A DNA stretch of 64,000 nt. Source: Colletotrichum lupini (lineage: Eukaryota > Ascomycota > Sordariomycetes > Glomerellales > Glomerellaceae). The notes under the pieces were generated by a model. It saw only the letters and a program-made list of their open reading frames with translations, did no database searches and was not told the DNA's origin. Below are positions 22,820 through 35,011 of the stretch, in pieces (within the stretch, counting starts at the first letter, position 1; every line of letters starts with the position of its first letter). Made by a program: the position numbers and the translations under genes. Location of the stretch: assembly GCF_023278565.1 (NCBI RefSeq), contig NC_064675.1:6138001-6202000 (forward strand), read 5' to 3'.

Positions 22820-24961
22820 CTAAACAGAGAGGACGTAGTTGCCCTGGTCGATCTTGCCGGCCATGAGCAAGCCCAATTCCCTCATGCGCTCACAGCCGAG
22901 GCCGCGCTGAGGCTTGCGCTCGGGGACTTGTCCCTTACGAGCGCGGTTGCAGTACTTTTGGTAAAACTTTTCCTTACGACGCTGTCGCTTGCGCTCCAAG
23001 CCCTTAACGATGTCGATGGCGCCGCGGATATGCAGATCGTTGGCAGGAGCCTTGGAGCGACGTCCCTTGGCCATGTGGGGGAACATGGAAGGAGGACGAG
23101 GAAGAGACTTGGTAACGGTGAGACCAGGGCGAGATGCCAAGGTCTTGAAAGTAATAGCGCCGTGTCCATTGCGAGGAGAGGCGGGAGGAGACTTCAGCAT
23201 CTGAGGAGCCGGGGATCTCAGGCGACGGGGGGAAGGACCGTCAAAGAGGCGGCGAGGGGAGCGGCCACGGTTCTTGGGAGCAGGAGAGGCACGACGCTTG
23301 ACGGGCGGGGGAGAGTGGAAGCGCTTGGGAGGAGTGTGCTCCGCCTTCTTCTGGCGACGGCTTCGGTCGTTCTTGTGGTGCAGATCCTCCATCTTGCCGT
23401 GGAAGAACATCTCGTCATCACTGCTGTGGTGGACGGGGTTGTAGATTTCTTCCTCACCCTCGTCCTCTGGGTCCGAAGCAGGAAAGCTGGGGTCGATGTC
23501 CTGGGGAATCAACTGCAGCTTCTCGCGTCTGCGAGCGGCCAAGCAAGACATGTAAGCATCTTCCATGGGACGGTCCTCATCGAGAGTACCGCAGACGAAG
23601 TCAGTGCTGTCGGGAAGCTCAGGTGTGCCAGGGCGGATCTTGATGCGCTGAGCCCGGCCACGTCGGGCGCGGAGGCTGCTGTGAGAAGCAATGGACGAAT
23701 CTGAAAGCTGCTCAGGCAGGGAGGGTCTGCGGGCAATGGGAGTGCTGTCGATGTTCTGAATGGTTGAGCGCCCGGGAGTCCACAAGCGGAGATCATCGTC
23801 TTCCTCTTCCTCCTCGGAATCGGCGAATCCGGTTTCCTCGTCCGTCTTGTAGCCATCGGAATTGTCATCCTCATCAGAAGCGTCGTCCTCATCTTCGTCC
23901 TCATCATCTTCATCCTCCTCCTCCTCGTCCTCGCAGTCATCATCGTCGTCGGCGTCTTCAAGGTTGTCTAGGTCCTCATCATCGTCAATGGCGGTAGCCA
24001 AGTCCTCCTCCTCCTGCTCGGCCTCCTCTTCCGCCTCAGTAGCAAGCTTACGAATGGCGTTCTCCTTCTTCAGAGTGTCGTCAATGGTAATGCGACGTCC
24101 CTGGGATGAAAAGGCCTGACGGATCCAGTCGTCCTCGCGGGGAATATCGCTGGCAAACTCGTGGAATTGAGACGACTCATTGTTCAAGTCGGAGGGGTTG
24201 GCGGTGATGTACTTCTTGGTGGTAGGAGACTTGACAGAGACGTCAACCTGGGGAGGCGCGAGGGTGGGTCTGGGAGACCTCGAACGGGTCTTGCGAGCTG
24301 TCGCCGGCGCAGGTGCTTGAAGTCTGGCGGCTGCCATCTCCAATCGCTGGGGAGGCGTGTTTTGCGTGGAAGCAGGACGCTGAGGGACGGGGCAGGCGAA
24401 CTTGATGCAAGATCTTCGCTGAGGCTCCTGGGCAGAAGGTGCCTTGACCATGGGCTGGCTGCGGATAGGCTCAATGGGCTTGCTGGGCTTCGCCGCGCAG
24501 GCGAACTGGATGCAACGCTTCTTTGGCGCCTCCTTGGCAGGCTCGTCGTGGATGTTCAGAAGACGCATCTCGGGAAGAGGCGGGCTAGGAGTGTTGGCGC
24601 GGGACGGGCTGGTCAAGCCAGTATCGCTCGTCAAGTCGGCAGTGGAGGCCAAGCTGATGTTGCTGGCCATGGAGCGACGACGAGCAAAGAAGGACATACC
24701 CGGGCGGGCCTCGGGGTCCTCATCTTCGGAAGGGCTGTGGAGCGCCTTGGTCAAGAGAGAGGCGTTGTGGTCGAGGGTAGTGCGTCTGATAGGGTTCCGC
24801 TTGAACGTGCTGGTGATGGGAGAAATGGGGAGTTGCGTTTCCGGTGGCTCATCGACGTCGGCGGACTCGTCTTCTACCATGGAGGGCATATTTGCGCAAT
24901 GTGTTGACCAGGCCAGGACGTTTGACGTCGCAGCGTCGTGTTGTGTTGTTCGGTGCGTCAT
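22820..24961 (-). CDS. Acidic, disordered nuclear-type protein, probable DUF2457 family
   Basis: A single uninterrupted frame from the first ATG (24961) gives 713 residues; the open frame continues 92 codons further upstream without an ATG. Function unknown. Seen: two near-identical short motifs, CIQFAC at 150-155 and CIKFAC at 185-190, each preceded by basic residues; many Ser/Pro/Arg stretches; a very acidic block at about 311-390 (runs of D and E); HHSSDDEMFFHGKMEDLHHKN in the middle; several RSPRR-like segments; and a conserved-looking basic C-terminus (ANDLHIRGAIDIVKGLERK onward, then CNRARKGQVPERKPQRG). The family assignment rests on my memory of fungal DUF2457 proteins having paired K/R-C-I-x-F-A-C motifs and an acidic tract, so it is moderate. 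No transmembrane segment or catalytic motif is visible. An alternative start is the Met at residue 25. Confidence 0.8.
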   Translation of the reverse strand: MTHRTTQHDAATSNVLAWSTHCANMPSMVEDESADVDEPPETQLPISPITSTFKRNPIRRTTLDHNASLLTKALHSPSEDEDPEARPGMSFFARRRSMASNISLASTADLTSDTGLTSPSRANTPSPPLPEMRLLNIHDEPAKEAPKKRCIQFACAAKPSKPIEPIRSQPMVKAPSAQEPQRRSCIKFACPVPQRPASTQNTPPQRLEMAAARLQAPAPATARKTRSRSPRPTLAPPQVDVSVKSPTTKKYITANPSDLNNESSQFHEFASDIPREDDWIRQAFSSQGRRITIDDTLKKENAIRKLATEAEEEAEQEEEDLATAIDDDEDLDNLEDADDDDDCEDEEEEDEDDEDEDEDDASDEDDNSDGYKTDEETGFADSEEEEEDDDLRLWTPGRSTIQNIDSTPIARRPSLPEQLSDSSIASHSSLRARRGRAQRIKIRPGTPELPDSTDFVCGTLDEDRPMEDAYMSCLAARRREKLQLIPQDIDPSFPASDPEDEGEEEIYNPVHHSSDDEMFFHGKMEDLHHKNDRSRRQKKAEHTPPKRFHSPPPVKRRASPAPKNRGRSPRRLFDGPSPRRLRSPAPQMLKSPPASPRNGHGAITFKTLASRPGLTVTKSLPRPPSMFPHMAKGRRSKAPANDLHIRGAIDIVKGLERKRQRRKEKFYQKYCNRARKGQVPERKPQRGLGCERMRELGLLMAGKIDQGNYVLSV

Positions 24962-27400
24962 GGTGGAGAGGTGTGATGTTGGTCGAGGTTGGGTGCAGGG
25001 GGTGATTTCGGGCTCTCGGCTCGAGGTGTGGCGAATGGTTGATAATTCCAGGCCAAGTCGTTCAACGATGCTTCTAGCAGGCGCAACCGGTCGAAGATCG
25101 ACTTCGTAAGAGCTGTTGGTAGTAGTAACAGCTGTAGTAGTAATGGCGAGATTGCTTGCGAGAAGCTCCTCCGAGTAGTGGTGGTAGTTGGTGTTGTTTT
25201 GTTGTATGGATAGGTTGATGAGAGGGGGTGCCCTCAAGAGGACGTGCAGCTGAAGATCGTCTCGAAAGACAAGTGCTGCAGATCAAGTCGTGTCCCTAGG
25301 GACCGTTGTGCTATAAGAACAGAACTGACATCTCGAGGAAAACAGTTGATGTGTGTAGTAGTGGTAGTTGCCGGGGCAGATGAGGGAGATTATAGGATGA
25401 CCGGGCGTTGCCTCAATATGAGGCGCGGTAGTGCGATGATTCAGGGTCCTTGGGGGTACGAGAATAACTAAATCGGCGTGCGCGCAGATCCCAGATGAGA
25501 AGGGCGAGCGTGAGTGTGGCCGTGGACGGGTGGGCGTGGGCACAAGGATTGGTGTGTGCTGGGCGAGCAGATGACGTCGGGCCTAGCGTGGCGCAGGGAA
25601 ATGGCGAAAACAGACGGAAAGGATGGTAGACTCGTAGGGTATCCGTACCGTACGTGTGAATGATGTGAGGGAAGGGAGAGAGAGAGGAAGGATAACGGGC
25701 GAGAGGGCGCTGGGATAGATGGTCGGACAGCGAGGAACTTTAACAGGTTCCGGGAGTATTCTTGGCAGTTGGAGGACCAAGGTGGGATGAAATTCGGGAT
25801 TTTCAGAGGCTGAGGGCTCGAGCGCTCTTGTCTCCTTTGCCGATGTGTGCGTCTGCTCCGTACGGTGGGCAGTACGGTAGAAAGGTACGGGTACCCAGTG
25901 TGGATACGTGGTCGAGTATTGAGCTGGGGGAGACCTGACTTGCTGCTGCTGGGACGGATTCTGGGAAGACCTGGGAGGAAAGTCGACCAAATAGGTGGCG
26001 ACGGGTAGAGACCGTGACTAGGGGAGGTCAGTTGGCCAGTTTTCTTTGGTCAAGGGCAGGCAAATCCCTTTACCGCCTTGTTGGTGCTGCCGTTGCCGCG
26101 GGAGGTGTAGACGGGTGTGGGTGTGGAGCGTGGAATGTGGTGCGGGCCCTGAGAGGTGTGTATGTAGGTGGTAGGGTAGGTATTTTGTCCGTGGTGCTGG
26201 TGTGTGTGCCTGTGTGGTGTGGTGTGGATGCTTCTCGTTTGCTAGAAGACCCGAAAGAAGAGTTGCGGTATTACAGCTCCAGTCAGCTCAGCGCGCGACG
26301 AGGAGGTATCGGACAGCGGGAGCTTTTCGTGGAAGCAGGAGGTCGGGAGAAGCGTCTGACTGAGAGGGGAAGAAGTGGGCGCGAGGTGGCTGATTGATTG
26401 ATGGACTGATGGATGATTGAGAGACCCTCCTAGAGAAAGGGAGACAGGGCGAAGAGGAGAAGAGGATATCCGTAAGTGGGCGCGCGCGCAGTACGCAGCA
26501 TGCAGCTCAGTATGCGGTAAGAGTGGGTGGGTTGTTGACTGGGTGCGTGGGATTATGGATATCCGTCTGGCCAGGAGAGAGTCGCGGGCGTTTGGTCGCG
26601 GCGATTCTCTTGGTAGTCGTTTGTGGTAGAATTGCTCGTCAATGCGTATCCGTACTCTGGCCGCGTCGTCCTGGCTGCTTTGGATTGGAGGAGAGAGGGA
26701 GAGATGGTTGTGTGTGTGGTGGTTTTCGGGGTCAGGTGGGCGAAAGGGCCGGGGTGATGGATGGCCAAGAGACTGAGAGAAACAATGGCAGGCCGCAGGT
26801 TGCAGAATAAGGTGCAATTGGCGTGTGTGGTCTAAGGTGGTTTTTCGGGGTCTTTGTGTGCGTATGTGGTGTGTGGTGTATGGTGTGCGTGTTGTTTCTG
26901 CAATCTGCAATGGGAATACCCCGTGGACAGGGAAGACGGCGGGTAGCTTCCTGCGAAAAGGGTATTATCCGTAGGCAGGGAGGACAAGACGCAGGGTGGA
27001 TGCCAGATGGTGTGTATGTGAGGCAGTGGCAGCGGCAAGCAAAAAGAAAACCCAAGCAGCGGATGAAGCGCAAAAAGGGAAAACCACCAAAAAAAAGGGG
27101 ATGATAAGATTTGGGATGTTGGACTTGGCGAGATCAAAGTAAGGTGTTTGAAGATCTTGGCGGACAGGCAGGAGCCAAGAAAGAGTGAGGCGCTGCTGCA
27201 GTGCTGCAGGCTCGCGGACTGCAAGACTGCAAGTGCGGTGCAGATTCACTCTTTCTGCCTTTTTTGCTATTCCTTGGCAAAAAGGCAGCAATTGGCAGCT
27301 GATAGATAGCCTGATGAACCTGATGAAGACAACAAATTCACTGCAGATGCAAGTTCAACTCCAAGGTAGCCAGCGCATATGGTAATAGGGTTTTATTGCG
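24962..27400. other. Upstream region of the acidic-protein gene; G/T-rich on the plus strand
   Basis: About 2.4 kb with no supported gene. From about 26000 to 27100 the plus strand is strikingly G/T-rich with long GTGTGT-like stretches, so C/A- and C/T-rich on the sense strand of the acidic-protein gene. This fits an extended promoter and 5' leader for that gene. Frames at 25583-25990 and 26242-26910 translate to low-complexity His/Thr/Pro/Ser sequence and are not believable proteins. Confidence 0.55.
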
Positions 27401-30400
27401 ATGCGTCTTTTTAATTCCCTCAGCACAAATCTCGCAGCCCTCGTCTTTCACGTTTGAAATACCTACATAGTACGGTATGCTCCGTACACACTCCAAAAAG
27501 AGTGAGCTTCGTGTTGGGTATTTTGGTAATTTTGACAATTGTTTTTCCCCCCAAGTGTCTAACTCTAACCTCCGGAGTCCAGACATGGTTTGGTGCTGCC
27601 CCATTGCATTCTCTGGTCAACGCCCCCGGGTAAGAATGAATGCTCAATGGCCCCAACTCTTTTTTTTTTCTTGGTCTCTGGTCTCTCTCAAAATTTTATT
27701 CCGCAGCATAGAAATTTTCCAATGGCGCTCGGTCCGGTCTTCCCTTGAAAAATTTCCTTCGCCTAGGTGTTTTCCGTGGAGATTCCGCCCTTCTTCGAGA
27801 ATTTTTATTTATTTTCTTTGATCCCGTATGTCTCCGGGGGCCCGGGGGTGGCATGGATTGGGGAAAAAAGGAAACTCAGTGTCAAGTTCAACTTGTCAAT
27901 GGGCGATGTGGACCCCCAAAAAGAACACCGCTAGTCCGGGGACAGGCCTGTCGTTCAGGGCTCGCAGGGGCCTCTCCATTTTCTCATATCCACTGGACCG
28001 TCGGAATGAAAGAAAGGGCCAGCATCATCATCAATACCAGCGGGAGATGGAATGACGGATCGGAGTAGCGGGCGCCACACAGTGTCCAGCAACAGTATCT
28101 ATGGTCTTGAACCTCTCCAAAGCGGTGATTCGGAGTGGAAACGACTTTCTCAACCTGCGCCGGCGTTGCGGGAATCTGCGGCACTTTTCTCGCCTTGCCT
28201 CGGGTACCGCGCCAAGCAAGTTCAAGCTTCGCGCCGAAAACGGAGCTAGCCGAGTGGGGCCCGGAGACCTCAGACGAATGGAATTCCACACTGTCAGACG
28301 GTACCCTCCCATCATCTTATTGGTCAGAAATTCTGCGACGATTAACCGTCAAACACCCGATTGCCCCCATCCGTCCACCCATGCATGGTACGTACGTGAA
28401 CGTACCGATTCGCAGGTATGGATACTCCGTTGCACGAATACGTACCTCGTTCAACATCCCCCCAGCCCCGACGGAACTCCCTGAGTCCTGGCTTCTCAAC
28501 CCACGCCGAGCACCCTGTCCCTGTCCTCCCATCGACCTTCAATCGACAATCACGACGAAAATGGCATGGCTGTGGTCCTTGTCGGCTCTCGCCCGCTGGC
28601 CAGTGCTCTCTCGAGTCTCTCCACCGCTGGTGGGTGACCATTGCTGGCCCTCCCTATGGCTGCATCTGTCTCGTCAAAACATCCACACTTTGCTCAAATC
28701 ACTCCGCTAACCGCTTTTTCAAGGCAAATACGCATAGAGGAGCACTTGCGAAATAGTCTACTCCGTAAGAATCAAAGCTGGCATCGGCAAGGGCCAAGGA
28801 AGGGAATGGAACTAAGCTAGCAGCCACGCCGGCCTCCCCTGCTAGGGCCGAAGAGGAAGAGGAAGGGAAAGGAAGAAACGGATCCCGCGCGCCATCTCGA
28901 AATCTCGCATCTGCAATTCCCTAATTGCTCAAAGCCCGCTGGCCTCTGCCCTCTGCAAAGTACAGAACACACTACCGTCTGACCAACCATCATCCCACCC
29001 ACCCTCCCCGGCCTTGTCTCATTTCATCAAAAAGTGACTTGCGTCTGCCATATCTTGTTCGTATGACACGCAGGTCACCGCTGGTTCACCTGGGTCTAAG
29101 TCTCGGGAGCTAACTCTTTCTCTCCAGTCATCTTCTCAAGTTTCTTTCCGGGCCCCAAACGTCTACTACGGTACACCGTCAAATCACCGACTCACCATTC
29201 CGCACAGTCACGGTCATCATCCGTGATCCGTCCACTCAGAGCAGAGCAGCTTTTCGAATGTCAGTCTTCAGTCTCTCCAGCGAGAGTCTCAGCGTCTTTC
29301 TCTCCCAACTAGTCAACCCCCACACCACACCCCCTCGGGCTTTTCCTTGACACCCATACGAATAGAGCCGCCTGTGTTGCAGATGCAGCAGCAGCTGTCT
29401 TGTCTTGTCGGTGTCCTCGTGAGGCAGCCGTCGATTTTCCTTGGCCCATTTTCCACGAGTCTCATTCCATTCCTGTGTCGAGAATCCCACGCTCCAACTC
29501 GTCAATCTCCAGCTCATACTTTCACCTTGACACATTCTCTGCCCAGCCTTCATTCATTATGCCCTGGACTTACCCTGCCCTGTGGCCAGTCAAGTGACTC
29601 CAGTCTCCAGGCCCCCCAAAAGGCGCCCCAAACAAACTCGTCCGTCGTTTGTTTCCATCAAGTCTCTCGCTTGGCTCCGTTCTGTTCTATTCACGGAATG
29701 CCGTTGTGTCAATAATATTATTGCCCCGTTCTTACCGAGGAAGAATACCATCAACAACATGCAACCCCAAACGCAGTGCCTTGACTCGACGTCCCTTCTC
29801 TTTTTCCCCCCGTATGCCCGCAGGAGCCACTCATTGGTTTTGCGTAGAAGCAGCCCATCAAAATGAGACATTTTCCTCCTTTCCCCAGCGCTCAGTCCGA
29901 CTGCAAAGACTAGCCATCCTCGTCTATGACCTTCAGGTACACCCGCTACCCGCAAGTTGTAACCTGCACCCTCTTCGCTTACACTGCGTTTTCCTGCCTC
30001 CTCTCGAGCACTTTTAATGTACAGGGGGATATCCCTCCAAAGGTACACCAAAAGAACGCACTTGAACTATTTGCTTCCTCGTTCGCTCCATGTCACGTAC
30101 AGGCAACCCGCCGCGAACATCAGACGGAATGGGGCCTTGGTGCTGGGGACAGGACCGTTAGAGCCGTCTCCGATGGCAATGTAGCTCAGGCAGCTCAGCC
30201 CTTTAGATCTCCATGCAGCCAATACGCGCTGCCAATGGCATTTACCAGCCATGGAGACGAGAGACCAAAAATACGGCGGCGGCGCCCGTTGTTGTCGTTG
30301 CGCACCATTTAAAGTGAACTCTTGGTGCCGGCCGCGCCCATCAACACCAAGAAACTGGAGCCATTGCTATAGTTGGTCGCTTCATCTTTCCCAAACCTTC

Positions 30401-33400
30401 GAAACAGAACAAATCTCCATCGACGCTTTTAATAGCGCTCTTTTGGTTTACATTTGTCCTTTTCCGGTTTTCTCGCACTGGGCAATGGCGGTGCAAGTTG
30501 GTTTCCCTTTCATCGTTTGATGGTGGACATGCAAGGCGCTGCTAGCTGCTTCGTCCGACAGTCGGCGGGCTGTGCTTCCACATGCAAATCCTTGTCTTTT
30601 AGCTTGTGTCGTTTTCTCTTGAGGAAGGTTGACCAATCTTGAGAAGAGGAGAAGAGACTCCTTCACTTCCACGAGAGTGGCTACTCCTCCTGTAAGCCCA
30701 CCGCCCATCATCAGAAAACAAGCTTCGATTCGACAGCCTCTATCCCGGACCATTCCTCTTCCTGACTCGCCCGGCGCATCGCTGGTTGCCAAGTCTCGGG
30801 TCACTGGAGGCGCCGCCATCAACCGCCCAGGGAAACTTGTGACATTGATTATATCATAAGCCGAGCGTCCGCTGAGCTTCTCCCTGCCTGCAGCTGTTTA
30901 CGTCGAAATGCAGCTGTACCTTGCCGGTGAGCCGCTGGCATGCAGGATCTCAATGCGAGAGATATCCCGTGGTCATGCGTTCCATCTTTTGTTCAATGAT
31001 GCAAGCTCAGACTCAAGCTCAAGCTCAAGCTCAACTACTCAGCCTTGGAGTGTTGGCATGCAGCATGACGGCAGCCAATACTCTGCGACTGCTTATTCTT
31101 CGTGCTGCGACTCCTTGGCATCGCAAGGTGCACAGCAAAGAGGTGGCCCGGCGAAGAGGAAGTGAAGGTGAAAGTGTCCAATGCGGAAACTTGCAGATGC
31201 GGCCTCTTGAGTGGATGCCCCAGACCTGCGCGGGCATCGCGAGAATGGGCCGTCCGCGCGACCCTCGTTTCCGCCCTAGACCGATTACGGCCTCTTAGCA
31301 TGTCTGCATGTGTTTGAGACTTCGGGAGGCAGCACAGAGATATTTGGGTGAGAGAGGATCTTGAGGAGGTAAGAGGGCGAAGGAAGAGATCTGGCACTCG
31401 GACACCACTGCCAAGAGATCCAACGGTCTCCGAGTTGACCTCTTTGGTCCTCGCGCGACAAGACTTCATACAACGGGGCCCCGACTCCCTCTCCCAAAGC
31501 AACAAAGAAGAGAAGAGCATTTCGTTTTCATACAGCAAAGTGAGGCATCGACTTCTTGGCATTGGAACCCGACTATAACATGAAGAGAGGCGTTCATTCG
31601 TTATCGGGAGATGTCGAAAACGAATAAGTTTCGATTTTCCAGCGGACCTCCCGGGATGCCGTCTTGGTCTTTTGGGCCGAGCGGACTCGCGGACTCTGGA
31701 GATTCTCTCTGTCTCCCAGCTCTGTTCTTGAATCTTTCCCCAATGCCGAGCCGGCCGTGATGTTGATCAACCCCCCATGTTTTTCCCGCCCTCCTCTCGG
31801 TGCTCCCCACGCTTTCATCTACGCTCGCCGAGCTTTAAGGTGGGCTCTTTCAGTGTGGGGAGAGTATGCCAGCGGGCGCTCGACAAGCGCGAGCAGAAAA
31901 GCAAGATTTATCACTAGTAAGGATTGCGAACACAGAGTACACTAATGAAGGACGAGGAGGAGCGGTGATTACATGGCATTTACGGCACCTCCTCTCATTT
32001 CGTGCTTGGCTGGGAACGGCCTTGTTTGCTTGCTGCCCCTCTCTCCTCCATCCTCCGAGGTGGGGGGGACAACCTTCGGAGGACTTGTAAGTGGGCAATC
32101 GTCATGCCGATGCCATTCATCATCAGGGCTTCATTAAGTTGGTTAGAACTACAAGTCTACACTTGTAGGTGAGCTTTCCTGAACGGTGAACCCCAAACTC
32201 TGGTCATGGCTAGCACGGCGGCGGCGCGGGAGATTTCGTCACTGCATGTGCTTAGGGTGTTGACGACAGCACGATAGACGCACTTGTGTCGGGCTTCCCT
32301 GGCGTGTCCGTGGTCATGGTAAGGTAAGAACCCCGGCCACGAAAGCGTGGGATGTCAAATGTGAGGTGTTTAACGGAGTAGTTCTCCTCAACTCAGGCCG
32401 CATGCGCGTGAGTTGTCGTGACCCCCTTTTTCCCAGTATCCCCTTCTTTCCAAGTGGCTTCCTCTGACAGGTTTAATCAACGAGCCTGCAGGCTCGCAAA
32501 GGGCCGTTAGAGATTCGAAGACGCAGTAGACAGGCAGAAAACCCCCGCGTCGGATCCCTGATCTGCTTCCATCCCCTGTCAGATTCCTGTCGGAAGGTCG
32601 GTCGGGTTATTCGAAAGAAATACCCCGCATTCTGGGACGAGCGAGGGGGGAGGAGGAACGGAGTGATTGCGACGCCGCACAACTGTCCCATCTCCAAACG
32701 TTGACTTTTCTTCACGCGGTAGCGGCGCGTAGCGTTGGAAATTCGTCTCCCGCCCCCATCCCCCTCCATCGCTCTCGCTCGAATCCAAGTGGTCAGCAAG
32801 GTGGCATGCAGAGTGCATACATATGAACAAGGTCGCCAGGGGACAAGAAGAGACACGCAAGACGAGAGATCGACAGGTTCTCGAATCGCGGGGCCAATCA
32901 GTCACAAAGCCCCCTCCTCCTGCCGTCGTTGATCGATCGATTGGGGGATTCAATGATTCTGCCACTTCTGCTAAGCTTATGCACTCGTGTCGTCAAGCTC
33001 ACTGCTTGACTGCTTCTCCCGCGGGGGCAAGGCAGCAGGCTAGCAAAGCAAAGAAGGCACGAAGGGTAGTACGGAATGTTAGCATGGTGCCATTTCATTA
33101 GAGTCGCAGTGTAAGCTTCTACAGTAGGAACTACCGGCACTCTGTTTCTCTGCTTTACTCTCGTCTGCTAGTGCAGTATTCCATCAACGTTCCAAGGTTT
33201 TGGGTGTGTGTTCTTCCCTTCCTCGGTGTCGTCGAACTACTTTTGCTAGTGCGACGTAACCGCACCTGGGGAACACATAGCTTTGGGTGTGCGAAGAGCT
33301 TCCTTGACACATGAAAATGTGACAAGAGCTCTTTGAAGCTCGCCCTTGCCCCGTGGGCGGTCAGAGTTCGGAGGGGGAGGGGGGTTGCAAGCGCCACGCG

Positions 33401-35011
33401 ACGATTTGCGACGATCACCCAACTCTCGGTGCGTGGGAAACCCAAATCCTTGGCAAAGGTTGAAGCCAACCATCTTCAAAAGGAGCTGCGCTACTGGACA
33501 TCTTCAGAACAGGAAGAGCGGCGACTTCCCCCTCCATCTGCTTCCTCCCCCCCTTCTGCGACAAAACCAAACGCACCAAAGGAGAAAGCTCCGACATACT
33601 GGAGACGTGAAGAAGTTGAAAGGTCTGCCGGACTAGCGGTAGCGGTCCTCCCCCTTCTAGTAGACGCTTCACCACACCACACACCTCCTTCTTGCTCCTT
33701 CACCGCCGGAATGACTGGATTGAACTGGTGGTGGAGAAGGGGCTGTTCTCGGGAGACCGCATTGGGAAACTCCAGACCTACTACTCCTGGACTTGATCCC
33801 CCTCTATGGTAGTGGTGGTGGTTATTTGGCAGCCTGGGGAAGGATGAAGGAGTAGGGGCTGAAGCTGGGCCTAAATTCCACACTACTCCTCTCACCATGA
33901 GCCAGCCACATTTTCATCTGACAGCGCCGGTCACCGCTCCGACGAGATTTGTTGTTGTGTATTTTGCTTACGAGCTTAGCCAACTCGCGAGCTTGTTAAC
34001 ACGCTAGATTCCTGTCGAGGCACGCTTCTACAGGTACCGTTCTACGTCTGTGCTTGTGGCTTTTTTCTGTTGGCTTTCGTACTCCAAGGGGGCTTGGAGG
34101 GAGCAATTGACTCTTGTAAGCTCGAGACTTTGGGAAGGTACACACCCTCCAAAGGGAGAGAGGTCAAGACGTCTCAGATCTTTTCCTTTTGGGCCGTGGC
34201 AATCCGATGCCGGGAAAGTTTGCCTGCGTTTGTGAGGATTGTGGTGTGGTTGATTTAGATTTCAGGGTCCTTGGAAGTTCGGTTCACTCAACAGAGGCAA
34301 GGAGGCACGGAAGAACGGAAGAAGTGAGTGTCACGGCCTCTCGATGCTGGAGGGCGAAAAGTGAAGCATGAGGCCCTCGTCTTCCTAACAGCACCTGCTA
34401 CTATTCAATCCCGAATGGGAGTTGGCCTCGATACCCCCTTGCTGGGGCGTTTCGCATGAACGTTTCTGAAATCTCGTTCCCGAGGGGAAGAGAAGAAAAG
34501 AACAGAAGAAAGCTTGACGAGACGAGAGCGAACTGTTTGGGCTTCCCGTGAGAGGCTGCCCAATCGTCATGAGGCATCGAGTCACCTGGTCCACGGGCTT
34601 TTGAGGCATGGGCAATGACACATGCCTCGCCTTCATCTGATCTCGTCGACCTTTCTTTCTCGTCTCGGTTGCTTCCAGAATGTTCAAGGGAAGAATCTCG
34701 ACTACATGGTTGCTGGGTGAAGGGCAGAAAGCCTTTCAACTGTTTGTGCCGTCGCTGCCGTCGGTGGTTGTCGAAAATGCCATGAGGCTCAACTGGTGTT
34801 GAATCCTCGTCCCTGGCGCATATACACACCATCATCTTTCCTCGGTTCTCGGCGCCCGGAAGCCCGGTCGTAGTAAAGGCTGGCGAGTCACGAATGATTG
34901 AAGCGTGAAGGGTTCCCTCTTTTCTTTCCTGTGCCTTGTGAGCCCAGAGGCGAGGTTTCATGAGCCGCGGATCTTTACTTCCTCCATGGGTTTCGGGGAG
35001 GGATATCTTCC
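27401..35011. other. Long gene-free stretch, C/T-rich blocks on the plus strand
   Basis: 7.6 kb in which I can support no gene on either strand. The longest frames (28135-28710, 33333-33812, 34401-34961) have no recognisable domain and no plausible splice partners. Blocks at about 28400-30000 are C/T-rich on the plus strand, as in fungal 5' leaders. A short AAGCTC hexamer repeat lies at about 31003-31036. A non-coding transcript or an unusually large regulatory region is possible but not shown. Confidence 0.5.
31003..31036. repeat. AAGCTC hexanucleotide tandem repeat
   Basis: Five to six head-to-tail AAGCTC units, one variant (AGACTC), in the gene-free block. Confidence 0.85.

Noticed and set aside
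14055..24961. A lipid or secretory gene cluster (SLC1, lipase, SAR1)
   Set aside because: Genes have separate promoters, mixed strands and conserved housekeeping functions; proximity alone is weak evidence.
28135..28710. A 191-codon plus-strand frame in the gene-free block
   Set aside because: No domain, composition unlike real genes here, and overlapping frames of similar length on both strands.
33333..33812. A 159-codon plus-strand frame
   Set aside because: Shared with other frames of similar size over the same DNA; no recognisable protein.
34401..34961. A 186-codon minus-strand frame
   Set aside because: No family sequence and no supporting splice or start context; length is within chance for this block.
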